From Ceratorhiza oryzae-sativae (Eukaryota > Basidiomycota > Agaricomycetes > Cantharellales > Ceratobasidiaceae), in assembly GCA_030998015.1 (NCBI GenBank), contig JARWMV010000249.1:62001-126000 (forward strand): a stretch of DNA of 64,000 bases. The letters run 5' to 3'. Below are positions 47,647 to 60,304 of this stretch, in pieces (position 1 is the stretch's first letter; every line of letters begins with the position of its first letter). The notes under the pieces are model-generated. The model was not told the origin of the DNA, searched no databases, and saw only the letters and a list, made by a program, of their open reading frames with translations. A program made the translations under genes and the position numbers.

Positions 47647-48936
47647 ATGGCAGCAGCGTACGCTTTAGAGAAACACGTCGCGATCGCCGCTGTATCGAGG
47701 GCCTGCGGGCTCACGGCGTCTGTGTTCAAGAAGCTGGTGAACACAGAAACTGTTATTAAAGGAGACAAATCGCCCGTGACGGGTAGGTTCGTAGAATCAA
47801 AGCGGCATACGAGGCTCTAATTTCTCCACTGTAGTGGCCGATATCTCTGCACAAGCCTTGATCAACACCGTCCTCGGGAATGCATTCCCAGACGATCCTA
47901 TCATCGGGGAAGAAGACGCGAACGATCTTCGACAGGATACCGAACCTTCTCGACTGCTGCGCGAACGGATCGTACAGCTAGCCAATGATGCACTGGCTCC
48001 ACCTCCTAGCGCCGACGAAATTCAAGGGCCAAATACATGGGGTTTCGGTGCCAAGCGGACCGAGGCGGAGCTGTTGGATGCGATTGATCGGGGAACTTAT
48101 GTGGGTGGGGCAAAGGGACGTGAGTTATGTAATGATTCTTCTGCCTCTGTTCAAGGCTAATTCTTCAAATCACAGGAATGTGGACGCTCGATCCGATCGA
48201 TGGTACAAAAGGCTTCCTTCGAGGAGAGCAGTACGCTGTGTGTCTCGCTTTGATTGTCGATAGTGTCGTTCAAGTCGGAGTAATGGGATGCCCAAACCTC
48301 CCCCTGGCCGGCCATAACGCGGATGGAGAGAGAGGCTGTCTATTTGTCGCAGTCCGAGGTCAAGGGGCAGAGCAGGTAAGCAGATGGCGTACACCAACGA
48401 GTTCATAACAAACGTTTACACGCAGCGATCCCTTTCATCTCCCTTTTCAAACCCGACAAAAATAATGATCCCTGCCCTCGCACCGAACGCAGCCCCACAC
48501 CTTCTCGAGTCTGTGGAATCTGGTCATAGCTCGCATGACTTCTCTGCTCGGGTCTCCAAGGCACTCGGAATAACGCTTCTCCTGTTCGAATGGATAGTCA
48601 AGCTAAATACTGCGAGTTGGCGCGTTCTGGAGGCATATATCTCAGGGTACCGGTCGGCAAAGGCTACATCGAGAAAATATGGGTGAGTATGCGCATATAA
48701 TGGCTCCAATATTTCAACAATAATTCATAATCAAAACCAAGGATCATGCACCAGGATCCCTTCTGATTCACGAAGCGGGCGGAATCATTACAGACATGCT
48801 TGGGCAGCCTCTTAATTTTGGTCTCGGTCGGACTCTGGGCGAGAACAATGGTATTGTTGCAGCTGGAAAGGGAGTACATGCGAGCGTTGTTGAAGCGATT
48901 AAAAAATTGGGGCACAACGAGGCCACGTCAAGTTGA
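47647..48936 (+). CDS. 3'(2'),5'-bisphosphate nucleotidase (MET22/HAL2/BPNT1 type)
   Basis: Mg2+-dependent phosphatase that turns 3'-phosphoadenosine 5'-phosphate (PAP) into AMP. It protects sulfate assimilation and RNA processing, and its yeast homolog is the target of Li+/Na+ toxicity. ATG at 47647: MAAAYALEKHVAIAAVSRAC. Metal site motifs: DPIIGEEDAND, then WTLDPIDGTKGFLRGEQYAV, and a C-terminal IEKIWDHAPGSLLIHEAGG. It ends GVHASVVEAIKKLGHNEA and TGA at 48936. The exons join cleanly except near 48580. There SARVSKALGIT must move by one base to reach SPVRMDSQAKYCELARSGG. Because this is a conserved single-copy type of gene, that break is probably a sequencing indel. Confidence 0.9.
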
Positions 48937-49869
48937 GGCTTCTGTAGTCGTAGCTAATTGGGTAGATTTTTTTTCGGATTCCAGTTTATTCTGCCCGATC
49001 AGCCCGGAGCTATGTAAGAAAGTTACAGCAATTGTTGGTATAGGAGACTGCCTTCTACTCCGCCGCATCGTCGGCCCCTGAACCCGCATCCTAACGCGCA
49101 GACAATCATCTGGCTTATCCTCCCTACAAACCCGGAAGGCCGCCACCTAAATCTGCTGGCAATCTATTCGTTGCTCTCTCAGCATGTAATTTACTCGCCA
49201 AATGTCGCTCGAATTTCTTATATGATCTTCAGCCTCTGACCATGTGCTCTGGTACCCGCGCACAACAGCAATCACATGCCGCATGCAAGTGCAACATGGA
49301 CTAGTTAGGCTCGTTAAAGTACTGAACCGCAAAGACTACACGACAGCACACCTCAACAGGAAAGCTTCTGATAATGCTCAGTATGGTTGAATGTTCCACA
49401 AGGAACATTAAATGCAGTAAAGTTTGATTCGCGTGTTTTGAGTACTTATTTGGAGTCGCTCCATCCTCTCAAAATATCCGCTTATTGTCGTTCAGTTTGT
49501 ATTTACACACTACCTATATAAGGTACCCAAGTGGCCTGGTTGGCACCTACCCTGTTGAACGCTTGTTAGGTTTGGCCCAGGAAAAACGCGACCTATGGGC
49601 TCTGCTGTGCTTGTTTGACCTGCAATTTCTGGGGCACGCAATCTTGGCCTGACAAAAACTAGGCCTCAACTAGTATTGGCCGAGGTCCTCCTCATCTGAC
49701 TTAGTTTAATTTTAATTTTAATTTACTTACTGGCTGTGGGGGTCCCCAGGGGGGAGGGCACAGAAGAGCGACTCTACTTAGCACAGAATGTCCAAAAACA
49801 AATAAAAATAACACATACATCTCGGGCCGAGTGCAACAAAAATAACTTGGTTTCACAGAGGAATACCTA
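48937..49869. other. Intergenic, no gene recognised
   Basis: About 930 bases. Contains a short TTTTAA repeat (about 49707-49725) and a G-rich patch (about 49738-49757). No coding or RNA gene supported. Confidence 0.4.
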
Positions 49870-50464
49870 GGTACCTTGTGAGAATTTGGCGCCCATCATC
49901 CACTCCATGGGGACATTGCCTGCAGGGCAAATCTCGTAAGCCAGGATCCAGTTGGTGACTTCGGGTTCTAACAGCTAGTAGTAAGTTTATGTTAAATCAA
50001 ACTACAAACTACGATGCACCTCTCAGAGCCGCAACGTCACCCTTATTCACTGGGAAATCAACAGGATCCCCCCCCATTTGGCAGTGGAACTGGATGGAGT
50101 GAAACATCGCTGAGATGTCTGGTTGCATTCAAAGCCCGGGTGTGTGCAATCTGTGGCTATGGCACCAGCTTGTGAGCAGACACAAACGAATATATGCAAG
50201 TACACTTCAGATCCATTTTTGCCATCAGGCGCTCCTCAAGTTGATTCATCCTTCCAATGAGGCGACTTTCCAGTCTGTCCAGCATTTGCTGGAACAGGGC
50301 CACCTGGTTCACAGCAGGGTGGTTCTTAAACAATGGCATCTGGCTCCTGAGAGATTAAAATACATATCAAATATCCATGGGTGGCATACCTGCTCAGCAA
50401 TAGCACGGAAACGGTCTTGTAGAAGTGCCAAATCAGGCTGGTTCATGGCGGGTGCTTGATCCAT
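49870..50464 (-). CDS. Small coiled-coil hypothetical protein, possibly a gene fragment
   Basis: ATG at 50464 gives MDQAPAMNQPDLALLQDRFR and AIAEQ. After an intron of about 50 nt comes MPLFKNHPAVNQVALFQQML and DRLESRLIGRMNQLEERLMA, with clear heptad spacing. A further exon probably reads DFPVNKGDVAALR before another short exon near 49870-49970. From memory this resembles a family of short coiled-coil proteins of unknown role common in Rhizoctonia-like fungi. The 3' part does not show that family's usual ending, so the copy may be truncated. Function unknown. Confidence 0.45.
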
Positions 50465-50713
50465 GGTGGTAGTGAAGTGGCGTGCAGAGGTCTACTAAAT
50501 CACGTACTCCTTTTAAGCGGTGGCTTCATCCACCGCGACCAGTAAAAGTTCGGGATCGGCCCAAACAGTCAATCGGTCGAACTATGTGGGTACAATCAAC
50601 TGTCGATTTCTCATCGTCTGTCAACTCGTCATACAATTACACCAAGAAGGATAAGAGAAAAGAAAGTTTAAAAAACATCTCCCAGATAAAGGCCTGTATT
50701 CGATTCATCATAC

Positions 50714-52990
50714 CTAGAGTTTACTTGCATCCTTGTACACCTCCTACAAAGATCACCCGAATCATAAGTTCACTTTTCACAATCAACAACGCGGTGCAAC
50801 TCACCTTGATCTCTTTGTCGTACTTCTGCGCGATCTTCTTCCTCTGGATCTTTTGCGCAGCCGTCACGAGCTCGTTCTCGGGTGTCCACTCTTCCGGCGT
50901 GAGCACGACCGCCTCCAGAATCTCCAGAGGCTTGAACCCGGCCTTCTTTCCGACGGCATTGCACTCCTTGAGCACGGTCTCAACCACGGCCTTGTTGTGG
51001 CAGAGTGCATGAAGGTCGGCGGACGAGTCGACGCCCTGGAGGTTCGCAGACTGGAGGTAGTGGCGCAAGTTGGACTCGTGTGGGAAGATGAGCGCCATGG
51101 GTTGTTTGGCGTCTGGGACGGCGTGGACGCAAATGTTGGACACGAGCGAACAGGACTTGTACGTCGATTCGAGACGTTCGAGGGCAATGTACTACATCAC
51201 CCATAAGTCCTGGCTCGTCTCCAAACAAACGAGCGACAACTCACCTCTCCGCCCTGCAGCTTGACCAAGTTCTTGATGCGGTCAATGATGCTCAGCGTAC
51301 CGTCCTTGTTCCACTGGCCAACATCACCAGTGCGGAACCAACCGTCGGCAGCAAAGATCTCCTTGTCCGAGTTTAGGTCGTCGCGTTTGAAATAACCCTT
51401 GGTGACTGACGGGCCGCGAATGAGGACCTCTCCCTGAGGCAGTTCGTTGGTAGCCAAATACCCCGCTTCAGGATGATCGAGCAACTTGATCTCGATCGAC
51501 GGGACGGGAACACCCACGGGACCGTAGGACATGTACTCGGGCGGGAGAATCGCGCACATTCCGCAGGACTCGGTCATCCCGTAACCTACACGGCCATGTC
51601 AATTAGGGTTTAGTGTGAATAGATAAAAGTGGCAGTACCTTGAAGGACAGTGACGAGTGCCAAGGACAAGAACTCTTGGGTCTCGCGACTCAGCGCAGCA
51701 CCGCCGCTGAGCGCTAGCCGGAGCCTCCCACCAGTCTGTGCCTTGACTTGGCTCAGCACGATCGCGTCCACGGCTTGGGACAAGCCAGGCACGCCAGCCT
51801 TCTTGATGCCAATGCTGCTCATGAAGACGCTCTTGCGGATCCCACCGCTCTGGTTGACCTTGCTCATGATACCCTTGCGGATGGTTTCCCAGACCGCTGG
51901 CACACCGACCATGATCGTGGGCTTAAAGGCGCGAATGTCACCGAGGCAGTTGCGCACAGAGGCGTCGGTGAGAGTCTTGACGCGTCCGTAACCGGTGGTC
52001 ATGCCGACAAAGAACAAAGCGAGCTCGACAATGTATTCCAGAATGTGCGCGAGCGGAAGGTAGGCTAGGAACGAATCGTCCGGCTTGAGGTGGTGTCCGA
52101 GCAGGGTCTTGATAGCGCCAAGCGAAGCGATCAGGTTCTTGTGAGAGAGGACAACGCCCTTGGGCGCACCGGTCGAGCCAGACGTATACATGATGCACGC
52201 CGTGTCATCAGGGTTAGGCAAACGGGACTTGGTATCCACGTCCTTGTTCTCGCGGCCTTTGGCCCGAACATCGTCGATATGGACGACAGTAATGCCCTCG
52301 CGTGCGCCACGGACCGAATTGAGGACCTTGTCGCTAGGCTCGCCGTCATAGACAACGAATGTGACAGATGGGGCGTCTGCGAGCACACGAGAGAGGGTAG
52401 GGAGCAGGTCCGCATTGGTAAACACGCCCTGGCACTCGGGCTCAGCGAGCGAGTGCTGAAGACCCGACTCGCCGAGGGTATCGTATGCGGTGGCAATCGG
52501 GGTGCCGATGGCTGCGCAGGCATGGGCCATGAGCTGCCAATTGACGCTAGCCACAATAAAGTCAGCTCGCCTCTGGGCGATAACAACAAGCCACTCACGA
52601 AGTCTGAGCATAGACGTTGAACACCTTGCCCTTTTCCACGCCGAGCACGACCAAGCCACGCGCGGTCTCGAGCGCGTTCTCCTTGAACTGGACAAACGAC
52701 CAGTACTGGTAGTCGCTGAGCTGGAAGTACTTCCACGTCTTCTTCTCGGTGACTTGCTTTCCAGCAACGGTCTTGGTCACCTCCTTCTCCTCCTCGACGA
52801 TGTTCTCGATCGTGCGCCATCCGATGGCGTCCTTGGTGCCATGGGTGCGGGCGGCGTAGAGCAGCACGTCGTGGACAGTCTCAATGCCCTCGGCGGGCCG
52901 GTCGACCAGGCCGTCGGGGTGAATCGACGCGCGGCGAACGGCAGACTCGCCCTGGGTGGCAGGTGCAACCTCGACGGATCCAGGCTTCAT
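50714..52990 (-). CDS. Long-chain fatty acid-CoA ligase (FAA/ACSL type)
   Basis: AMP-forming acyl-CoA synthetase that activates long-chain fatty acids. ATG at 52990: MKPGSVEVAPATQGESAVRR. Exons read YWSFVQFKENALETARGLVV, NWQLMAHACAAIGTPIATAY, the nucleotide-binding loop IMYTSGSTGAPKGVVLSH, SFLAYLPLAHILEYIVELAL, RLRLALSGGAALSRETQEFL, and MTESCGMCAILPPEYMSYGP. The acyl-adenylate motif region is ADGWFRTGDVGQWNKDGTLS followed by IIDRIKNLVKLQGGEYIALE. The C terminus has EWTPENELVTAAQKIQRKKI and a short last exon EVYKDASKL ending TAG at 50714. All family motifs are present. It is followed closely upstream on the same strand by the TAF8-like gene, 188 bases away. Confidence 0.93.
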
Positions 52991-53177
52991 GATGGTGATA
53001 GTCGCAGTGGGGTGTGGTGGTTGGGCGCCGAGCCCCCCAACGACGTAATGGCTTCTTATGTATCTAGGCACAACACGACCAAGCACTAATACTTTCAGCC
53101 GCCACTGGTCTAAAAACACGCTAAACAAGATACAGCCCTGGACAAGACGTACACCAGAACAGACGCCCCAGCTGGAA

Positions 53178-54985
53178 TCACGACCCCGCACAGCCCTGAT
53201 TGCCGACCATCGCTCCCCCAACTACACCCCGACCCCGGCGGGTGTTGAGCACATCAGCCTCGTAGCTCTTGCTCGCCCAATCCCACGTCGGCACCAGCCG
53301 GGCCTCGGGCAGCGCATTCCCGCTGGCGTCGTCCTTGACCGGCCCCCCATCGGCTTCGGGCACGTGCACGCACCACGGCGCCGGGACCGCACGCTCGACG
53401 TGGTAGTAGAGCGGTGTGCTGTCCGCGTCTTCCGCTGTTCGCAGAGGGGGAGGCGGGATGATCCGGGTCGTTCGGTGAAGCACGCTCGGAGTGATAAATG
53501 TTGTTGCGAGTGGCAGTAATGGAGATTTGAAGTACGCTACGGAACACATGGTTAATCTTACACCCAGCTTGCGAAATGAGGACAAACGCACCCATCACCC
53601 CTCCCACATCCTCCTCCCTGGAAATAACCCGCCCACCGACTCCAGACGACACGAGTGCACCCGCCTTTTCTGCACCCTTTTTGTTCACCATCAGCTCACC
53701 CTGCTGATCGACCAGCACAGGCACACCCTCGCCTCCTACCCCACTCGCACGGGGCTCCGCACCTCCCCACGGACCGAACAACGAGTCGGCCGCGTCAAAC
53801 GCTTGGCTCAGCGCCCCAGCCAAAATCCTGGCCGCTTTGGACTTGACTAGGTTCGAATTGGCGCTGGATGGGGTCGTGATAGTCGGGACGGGCGGTGTCG
53901 GATCGAGTGAATGGCTTGCGAGTGCCTCGCGTAGCGCAAGAATCGGATCGGTTACGGCCCCAAGTGTAGGATTGGCGTTAATCGCTGGAAGAGCAGGGGG
54001 CGGGACCGTCGGCGGGAGTGACCAGCTGGGAAGATTCGCCAGCGACGAACGAGCGTACGCCACGGCCCCCGAAGTCGGCGCCACAGACTTGTGTCGCAAT
54101 TTGGCAGTCTTTGTTGGCGACGTCTGAGCCGGGGCTTGAGCAGGGGGTGCGTTGAGATTAGGAAACGGCGGCAAGAAGTCGGGAACGTAATCCGGCCACT
54201 CGTTGGGTCGTGGCCTCTTGGTTCCGTTCACTCGACCAGGTGAGAGCGACCTCGACTTCGACCTGTTTGAGATGGGCGAGAGCGGTAATGCCACTGGTTT
54301 ATCACGATCCCGGTCTGGGGGCTTTGTGTCGTTTGTAAATACGTCGTAGGGTGCTTCCTCTTCCTCCTCTTCGCCGTCTGACTGGACGGGCGAAGGTAGT
54401 TGTGCATATACGAGATGTATTGCGCTCGAGGGGTCTCGTACTATACCATCTGATACGTACTCTACATCGACAATCGAGTTAGCTCAATCACCAAACGAGA
54501 AAACGGAAAGGAAGCGACTCACCATCGACCTCCACAAGCTCTTTCTTCCTGGCCTCCTCGACGCCGGGCCCAACGCTCACACCAACTCCATTCGCCTGCC
54601 ACGATGACACACCCAAGACACCTCTCCCCCTCCCTGCAACCCGAGTCTTGCTCCCTTCCTCCTTCTTGACGCCATACACTTCCCTCTCCTTGGGCGCAAC
54701 AACATACTTCTTCCCAAGCTCCCCAGCCTCACTCTTACACCATCCGACCATTTCCTCGAGCCCTACTCCCATCTCATCCAACGCCCCAACAACATCCCCC
54801 CACCCGACGCCGACGCGGCCAGAATTATTCGCCCGGGCAACAGCCGAACGAGCGAGCAGATCGAGGTATGACGCAAACAGCGACGTGAGCGTGTGCGCAG
54901 CAACAGACGACGAAGAGTTGAACGAGTGCGCGTGGAGAATGCGCAATGTCGCGCGGTGCAGGTGGGCGAGGGCGGTTTGTTCCAT
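53178..54985 (-). CDS. TFIID TAF8/TAF3-like histone-fold (bromodomain-associated) protein
   Basis: Likely subunit of general transcription factor TFIID. The chosen start at 54985 gives MEQTALAHLHRATLRILHAH, the first helix of a bromodomain-associated histone fold. It continues SVAAHTLTSLFASYLDLLAR, VGWGDVVGALDEMGVGLEEM. In-frame Met codons at 55081 and nearby are alternatives. The middle exon carries RPRNEWPDYVPDFLPPFPN-like text (NEWPDYVPDFLPPFPNLN), resembling the FLPPFP segment of TAF8. After an intron with a GTGCGT donor the tail reads SPLLPLATTFITPSVLHRTT and APWCVHVPEADGG, and ends at 53178. Assignment to TAF8 rather than TAF3 rests on the FLPPFP motif and is moderate. Confidence 0.65.
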
Positions 54986-55548
54986 GTGGGCGTCGGGCGT
55001 CGAGGCTGGTCCCAGGCGGCTTGTTGTTTGGCCGGCCCTGAGCAAAATCTCCAAGCGCCCGATCACCATTGCATCACACACAGCGGGATTTGTTTGTCCG
55101 CTCGGTCAGCGGTGCACGTGAAACTAAACCAGCGTGCATATGGACCCATGCGCTCAATTCTGATCTAAATTTTTCTTCAGCTTCGCATTCGGGAGAACTA
55201 TATTCAGAGTCGGCTATTGGTCGCCCAAGTCTGCCGGCCACGTCAAACACGTATGGAACCCATCCACATGTTGCAACCAATTTTTAGGTGAATCATCTGA
55301 ATTTTACGCCTGTTGCTTATAGCCAAAGGTAACACGCAATGGGTGGCACACGGGACCAACATTCGCCGATACTCTCATGCCGTTGGGCCTCATTCGGAAT
55401 ATATATAAATACGATCAACGATTCGCACATGACATTTCAATACCACTACATTGAGAGTAAACAACACAATTGGATAAACTTCATGATTACGCCACCCCCA
55501 TCTCCTCACGATACAGTTTTGCGATCTTCTTGTTCATCGACATCGAGT
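54986..55548. other. Intergenic, no gene recognised
   Basis: About 560 bases between two minus-strand genes, including the promoter of the TAF8-like gene and the 3' end of the RdRP gene. No coding signal recognised. Confidence 0.4.
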
Positions 55549-58500
55549 TCATATATCCTGAAGCCAGTGTCGTAAAATCGCCTCCAGTGGCTCGTGCTTG
55601 ATCGCACAAAGTTCCGCCCACGCCACCCCGAAGCAAAAGTTGTAATCAGGCTCAGGATAAGAGTTGTCCAAATTATATGCATACGACGCCGCGATCCGAC
55701 GTACGGCCACGTCGTCGAAATGAGCCAAATTGCTCGGCATGTTCGAGTTGTACGCTTCTGAGACCGCACGCGCGCTCTCCTGCCTATCGGCAATCCCGGC
55801 CCCCTTGGCTTTTCCTCGTAGCTTCTTGGGAGAAAACGGACCTTGGTTGCCTCGAGCTTGTCTAAAAAAAGATCGGTACTCCTCAACATAGTTTTGAATC
55901 CTTTCCAACTCGTCAGTAAACCCGTATCGTTGGGCCCGGGCTCGGCTGTCTTCAAATGGGCCGACCAAGTCTTCGTCGCGATTATTGGACTTGACGATCT
56001 GATCGCGCATGATCGATAGATCGTGGTGGAATTTCGCTGCGGCTTCGTCCGCAACGCGGAGCAAATTGTCGAGAACGAATACGGGTAGAGCTTCGTCTCG
56101 CCTGCCCAAGTTTCGCTTGTGCCCCTTTGATTCGTCCTGTTCTCGAGTGCGGGCAAAGCACTCCGGGGGAGCCTTTTCCCATCGCTTGGCGTCCGCACTT
56201 ATCACTTGAGGCTTGACTGTGAGGCCTGATTTTGTAGAATCAAGGCATGAGGTGAACCTAGTCCAATTTTAGCCCACATATAGTCAGCTCTCGTAATATA
56301 TCTTTAACGCCACGAGGTACTGACATATGCCCTAATCGTATTGTATCCGGATGACTGAGGCCATGCAAGTACAAGGAGTTCCGATAAAAGGTATTGTATC
56401 TTCCCTCCTCAAGTTTTGCTACCGCGCCTTGAAGCAAGATCCTAGCAAGAGCTAATTCTCGATCATCGTTCTGCAGGGTTAGACGCGCCACGATATCCCG
56501 AAGCTTCTGATTCGACTTGTTAAAATTATCTTTCTCGAACCCGTCTTGGGGTCGCGCAGGCGACAAGTCCGAGTTAGTGAAATTGCCAGTGATAGCCTCG
56601 TCCCATATCAGCACAACTGTGTCACTAAAGGATGATACACGTTTGTTGTTAGCCAACACATGTGACATTATAGAGGCTTACCCATCATAATCCCCTCCAC
56701 TCAGTATACTTGCCAAACTACAACTTCCTTTTGTTGAAAAAATAATAACATCGGTGTACCCCGACAAAAGCAACCGCCGATTCTCGACTGCGTTCACCTA
56801 TTTATGGATGGCATTATTGATGACGGCCAGCTAATGACTCAAACCTCACCTTTCGCACGTCCGACTTCTGGACGCAGGGATTCCGTGACACCTAGAACCC
56901 AAGATACATAATTTGTAATATATCCTGCACGCAAACTCACAATCACTGGCCCAGTGATACAGTATCTCTTGGTACCAAATGAGTCTTCGAGTTGAGTTTG
57001 ACTCGATGCAAAGAAAACGTCTCCTTCGTTCAAAACGCCGAGAGGGTCTAATTATATGCGCGGTTAAACCTATGACATCTTACAAACGCAAGTGTTGTAC
57101 TTACCTGGAATAATATGGGCGCGTAGACTTTTAGGAATTATAATACGGAATTTCTAAAATAATGCAGGAATCAGCATCTTGATCGCGTTTGTAAACAATA
57201 ATCCCAACCTTGACAGCAGTATCCAAAAGTTTCTTTTGCAAGTAAACGAGCTTCTCCATTACCCACGGATCAGCTGGGCTAAAACCAGACTGAATCCAAC
57301 CGAGGACCTGCTCCTGTGATGTGGCTGGCATCCCACTATACTGGTCGGGCGCAGCATCCCATTTGGCTGAAACAACATCATCTTGATTAGCGTCGTCATC
57401 TTCATATGACAAGAACCCGTGTGCGCGTTGCTGCTCTGGTGACAGGATTTGCCGAAGCCGGCTTTGCTGGACACGATGAACGTTATAGATAGAGTCCCAG
57501 AGCACATGAGACCCACAAAAGTGGGTGGATGGTTTGTGGATGGTCGCAATGTCTTCTAAACTTTGGTGCAATCTTTCCTCGAATACCTGGTCAGGTACGC
57601 CCTCACCGTCTTGTGACAAACAGAGGATCATTTCGTACGCTATAGCGCTCGGTGTTTGGAAGAATGGGCTCGAGCACACGTCGAGAATGTAATGAAATGG
57701 AGACCAAGAATCCTTAGCTTGCAGCTTCACCTTGTCTTGACTGGCCCTGTAATCGTGGTAGTTCTATGTCTGAGCAATTTCAAGTGGAGACTCTGAGTCT
57801 TGTCGCTTACCTTATCCAAATCTCAGGGGCCCATCAGGACATTGATGCTCGCGCTTGGGGTGAAGGACAAATAGCCCCTTTGATCCCGCGATTCGAGCTT
57901 GCACATGGACAGGGAATATATCCCAGCCCATCCTCTCCTGGATGGCCTTCAGAGCTGCTCTATTTAAAAACCCGCAACCATCCGTCATGACTTGATGGGC
58001 CTCATGGTTTTTTGAACTAGCCCCCGGAGCGTCTAATGTGGTGAAAAAAACATGAAATACTCGGTTTATTACTGAATAGTAACATAACTCACATTCATCG
58101 TCGATGAAATTTATCTTATCGTGAGCGAACGTAATGCCCACCAGAGTCGTCGAAAATCCAAGCGCAAAGCGAGCTGCCCATTTCCCAACAGTCTGGTTAG
58201 AGTTGAGTTCGACACTGTTATGCCAGGCTATGAAGTCCAGGTACGATATTCGGTTATAATCGCCCAGCAAGTCATCAGGTATGCGGCCGAAATCTTCGTT
58301 AATTTCCATTAATTCCACTTTTGAATCGTGTCCGTAGAAAGCTTTGTAGAGTCTTCCCAGGATAAGGAGCCTAGACGATGCAAAGAACTCTATGATATCA
58401 CTGCCATATCGGCGCCTGTCGTTCTCTGAGAAATAGCATTGTATGATCCTTCGAGAACCTAGAAAGCGATTGAAGCGACAAGACTTCGACTTTGTGGGTT

Positions 58501-59614
58501 GCTCGAGAACAAACTTGAATCGGGCTTTAACGTTGGTAGGCTGGACCTGCAGACGGACACGCTGGGTGATGTTGCCCCCGTTTTCATTGGTATGCGTCGA
58601 CCCTCGTTCTCGCCTGATATATTCCTCTTCCTCGTCATAGTCCGCCCTGTAAGATGAATTAAAACATGTAGCTATTGTAACTTGGGAATAATATGACAAA
58701 CCAAGCAGCGGCGAGCTTAGGGACGATCTTGAGGCGTTCTTGTTGAGCGTACTCAGAGAACTGTTCTGATTTGCCGAACAAAATTTCAGGAACCAGAGGT
58801 GCCATAGTTTCGTTGGAGCCACATAGATCAAGCAAGGTCTCCTTGCTAATATCACTCCAACCGAAGTTGGGGTAAGTAGTCACAATCCTGGCAACCTGAT
58901 AGCGACCACATTAGCGCATGTATACCAAAAACACCAAGTACAAGTGGAAAGAAACCTACCTCCCACTGTACTCCCCATGCGATGCCACATTCCTCAAAGT
59001 ATTGCTGGTGAGGTAGCGAAAAGGCAATTGGATATATGCCATCAGGAGGCTCGGTGTTCCCTGAAAAAACGAATACATTAAGGAGATATGTTTATACGCG
59101 GCGGCAGTCTTACCAAGTATTGAGCCGTCGTATTCTTGTAAATGGATGCAGTTTAAGTCGTTAGTTTCTTCTACTTTAGAAGGAGCGAGGCAAGTGATGT
59201 TACCAATTTCAGTGAACATTTCATTATTAGAATCGTAATCCGGCTCTGTGCCCTTCTGCGCCTGGTGAGATATACATGGATTTCGTCAATATATAAAGTA
59301 GAGATCGTGGTTGCAACAGGCCATACAGTATGATGGGTTAGATAACCTCCAGATCCTTCTCCGGTGGCCTCCCAGGTATCGGGTACCGGTATTGAGCCAA
59401 ATATCCCCGCGAGTTCATCAATCTCTGAACCAGGTGCACTTTCTGCATCAGAACCCGTGGCGTCCTCATCAAGCGACAGTGAGCCAGGCATTGACAGCTT
59501 TCTTTGTGAAGTTCTGTGATTGTTTGCCGATCCTGAATGCGGTCGAGCGCCGCACTGGTCCCGGAGACTGAATCCAAGGCGTTCTGGAGGGAAGGTGTTG
59601 ACAAACCCTAGCAC
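55549..59614 (-). CDS. Cellular RNA-dependent RNA polymerase of RNA silencing (QDE-1/RdRP family)
   Basis: Eukaryotic RdRP that makes double-stranded RNA for Dicer. Order of segments from 59614: LGFVNTFPPERLGFSLRDQC, FGWSDISKETLLDLCGS, QPTNVKARFKFVLEQPT, DDLLGDYNRISYLDFIAWHN, VMTDGCGFLNRAALKAIQER, VHVQARIAGSKGLFVLHP, PEIWIR|ASQDKVKLQ, FRIIIPKSLRAHIIP, LNEGDVFFASSQTQLED, RNPCVQKSDVRK and AVENRRLLLSGYTDV. The catalytic DxDGD motif is formed across an intron as GGDYDG|DTVVLIWDEA (about 56630-56700). The C-terminal region runs from CLDSTKSGLTVKPQ to LDNSYPEPDYNFCFGVAWAE, with the stop at 55549. One base seems missing between HPKREHQCPDG and PEIWIR (about 57820-57832). The N-terminal start is provisional. 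Apart from that break the polymerase core is complete. Confidence 0.85.
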
Positions 59615-60304
59615 GTCCTAAACCAATTTCATTTACCTGCAAGGTTTTTATAGAAAACATAGATATCCTATTTGTATCGTATGCGAAGGCAGTCTGGCGA
59701 ACGGGGTGGTATCAAGGTGAGTGGAATGGCATTTCATTATATACGGCCATCATATTCTCAAATCGCCTGCCCATCCTGGACCCTACTAGTGGAAATATAT
59801 TCTACCTAACGAGGATACAAATCTCCCCTTGTCGATGATCTGATGATATCACAATGTGTCGGCCGCCCTCAGAAAGTAGCTACTTATATCAGTTGGCATG
59901 TGGCTAGCCTCCGTTGTCACGTCTTAAGCTGACTTATCGTATGGAAAAAGGAACGTCTGTCAGACTACAGTACAACCATCACGGCTCCTTAATTTTTGAT
60001 CAGCTTCGTGATGCGCAAAGGATCTTGGATATCGATCGAGAGGGGGACAAAGTTTACTTCATTGAGTAGGTGGGGTGGATATCAAGTGGCTCATCGCTTT
60101 TGCTGTGGAGAACCATGCCCTGAATGGGGATTGGCAGTCGTATTCGAGCGGTTCGGAGAGCGTTTCGGCCGTGAGACAAATGAGCGCATACAACCGCCAA
60201 GGTGAAGATAATGCAAGCAAATCATTTGAATCACGCGAGAACATACGTCTATCGAATAGCTAGTATACAAAGTATGTAGGTACGTATATAAAAGACCCAC
60301 CGTC
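59615..60304. other. Intergenic, no gene recognised
   Basis: About 690 bases between two minus-strand genes. Short ORFs only. It should hold the RdRP promoter and possibly a missed 5' exon of it. Confidence 0.4.
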
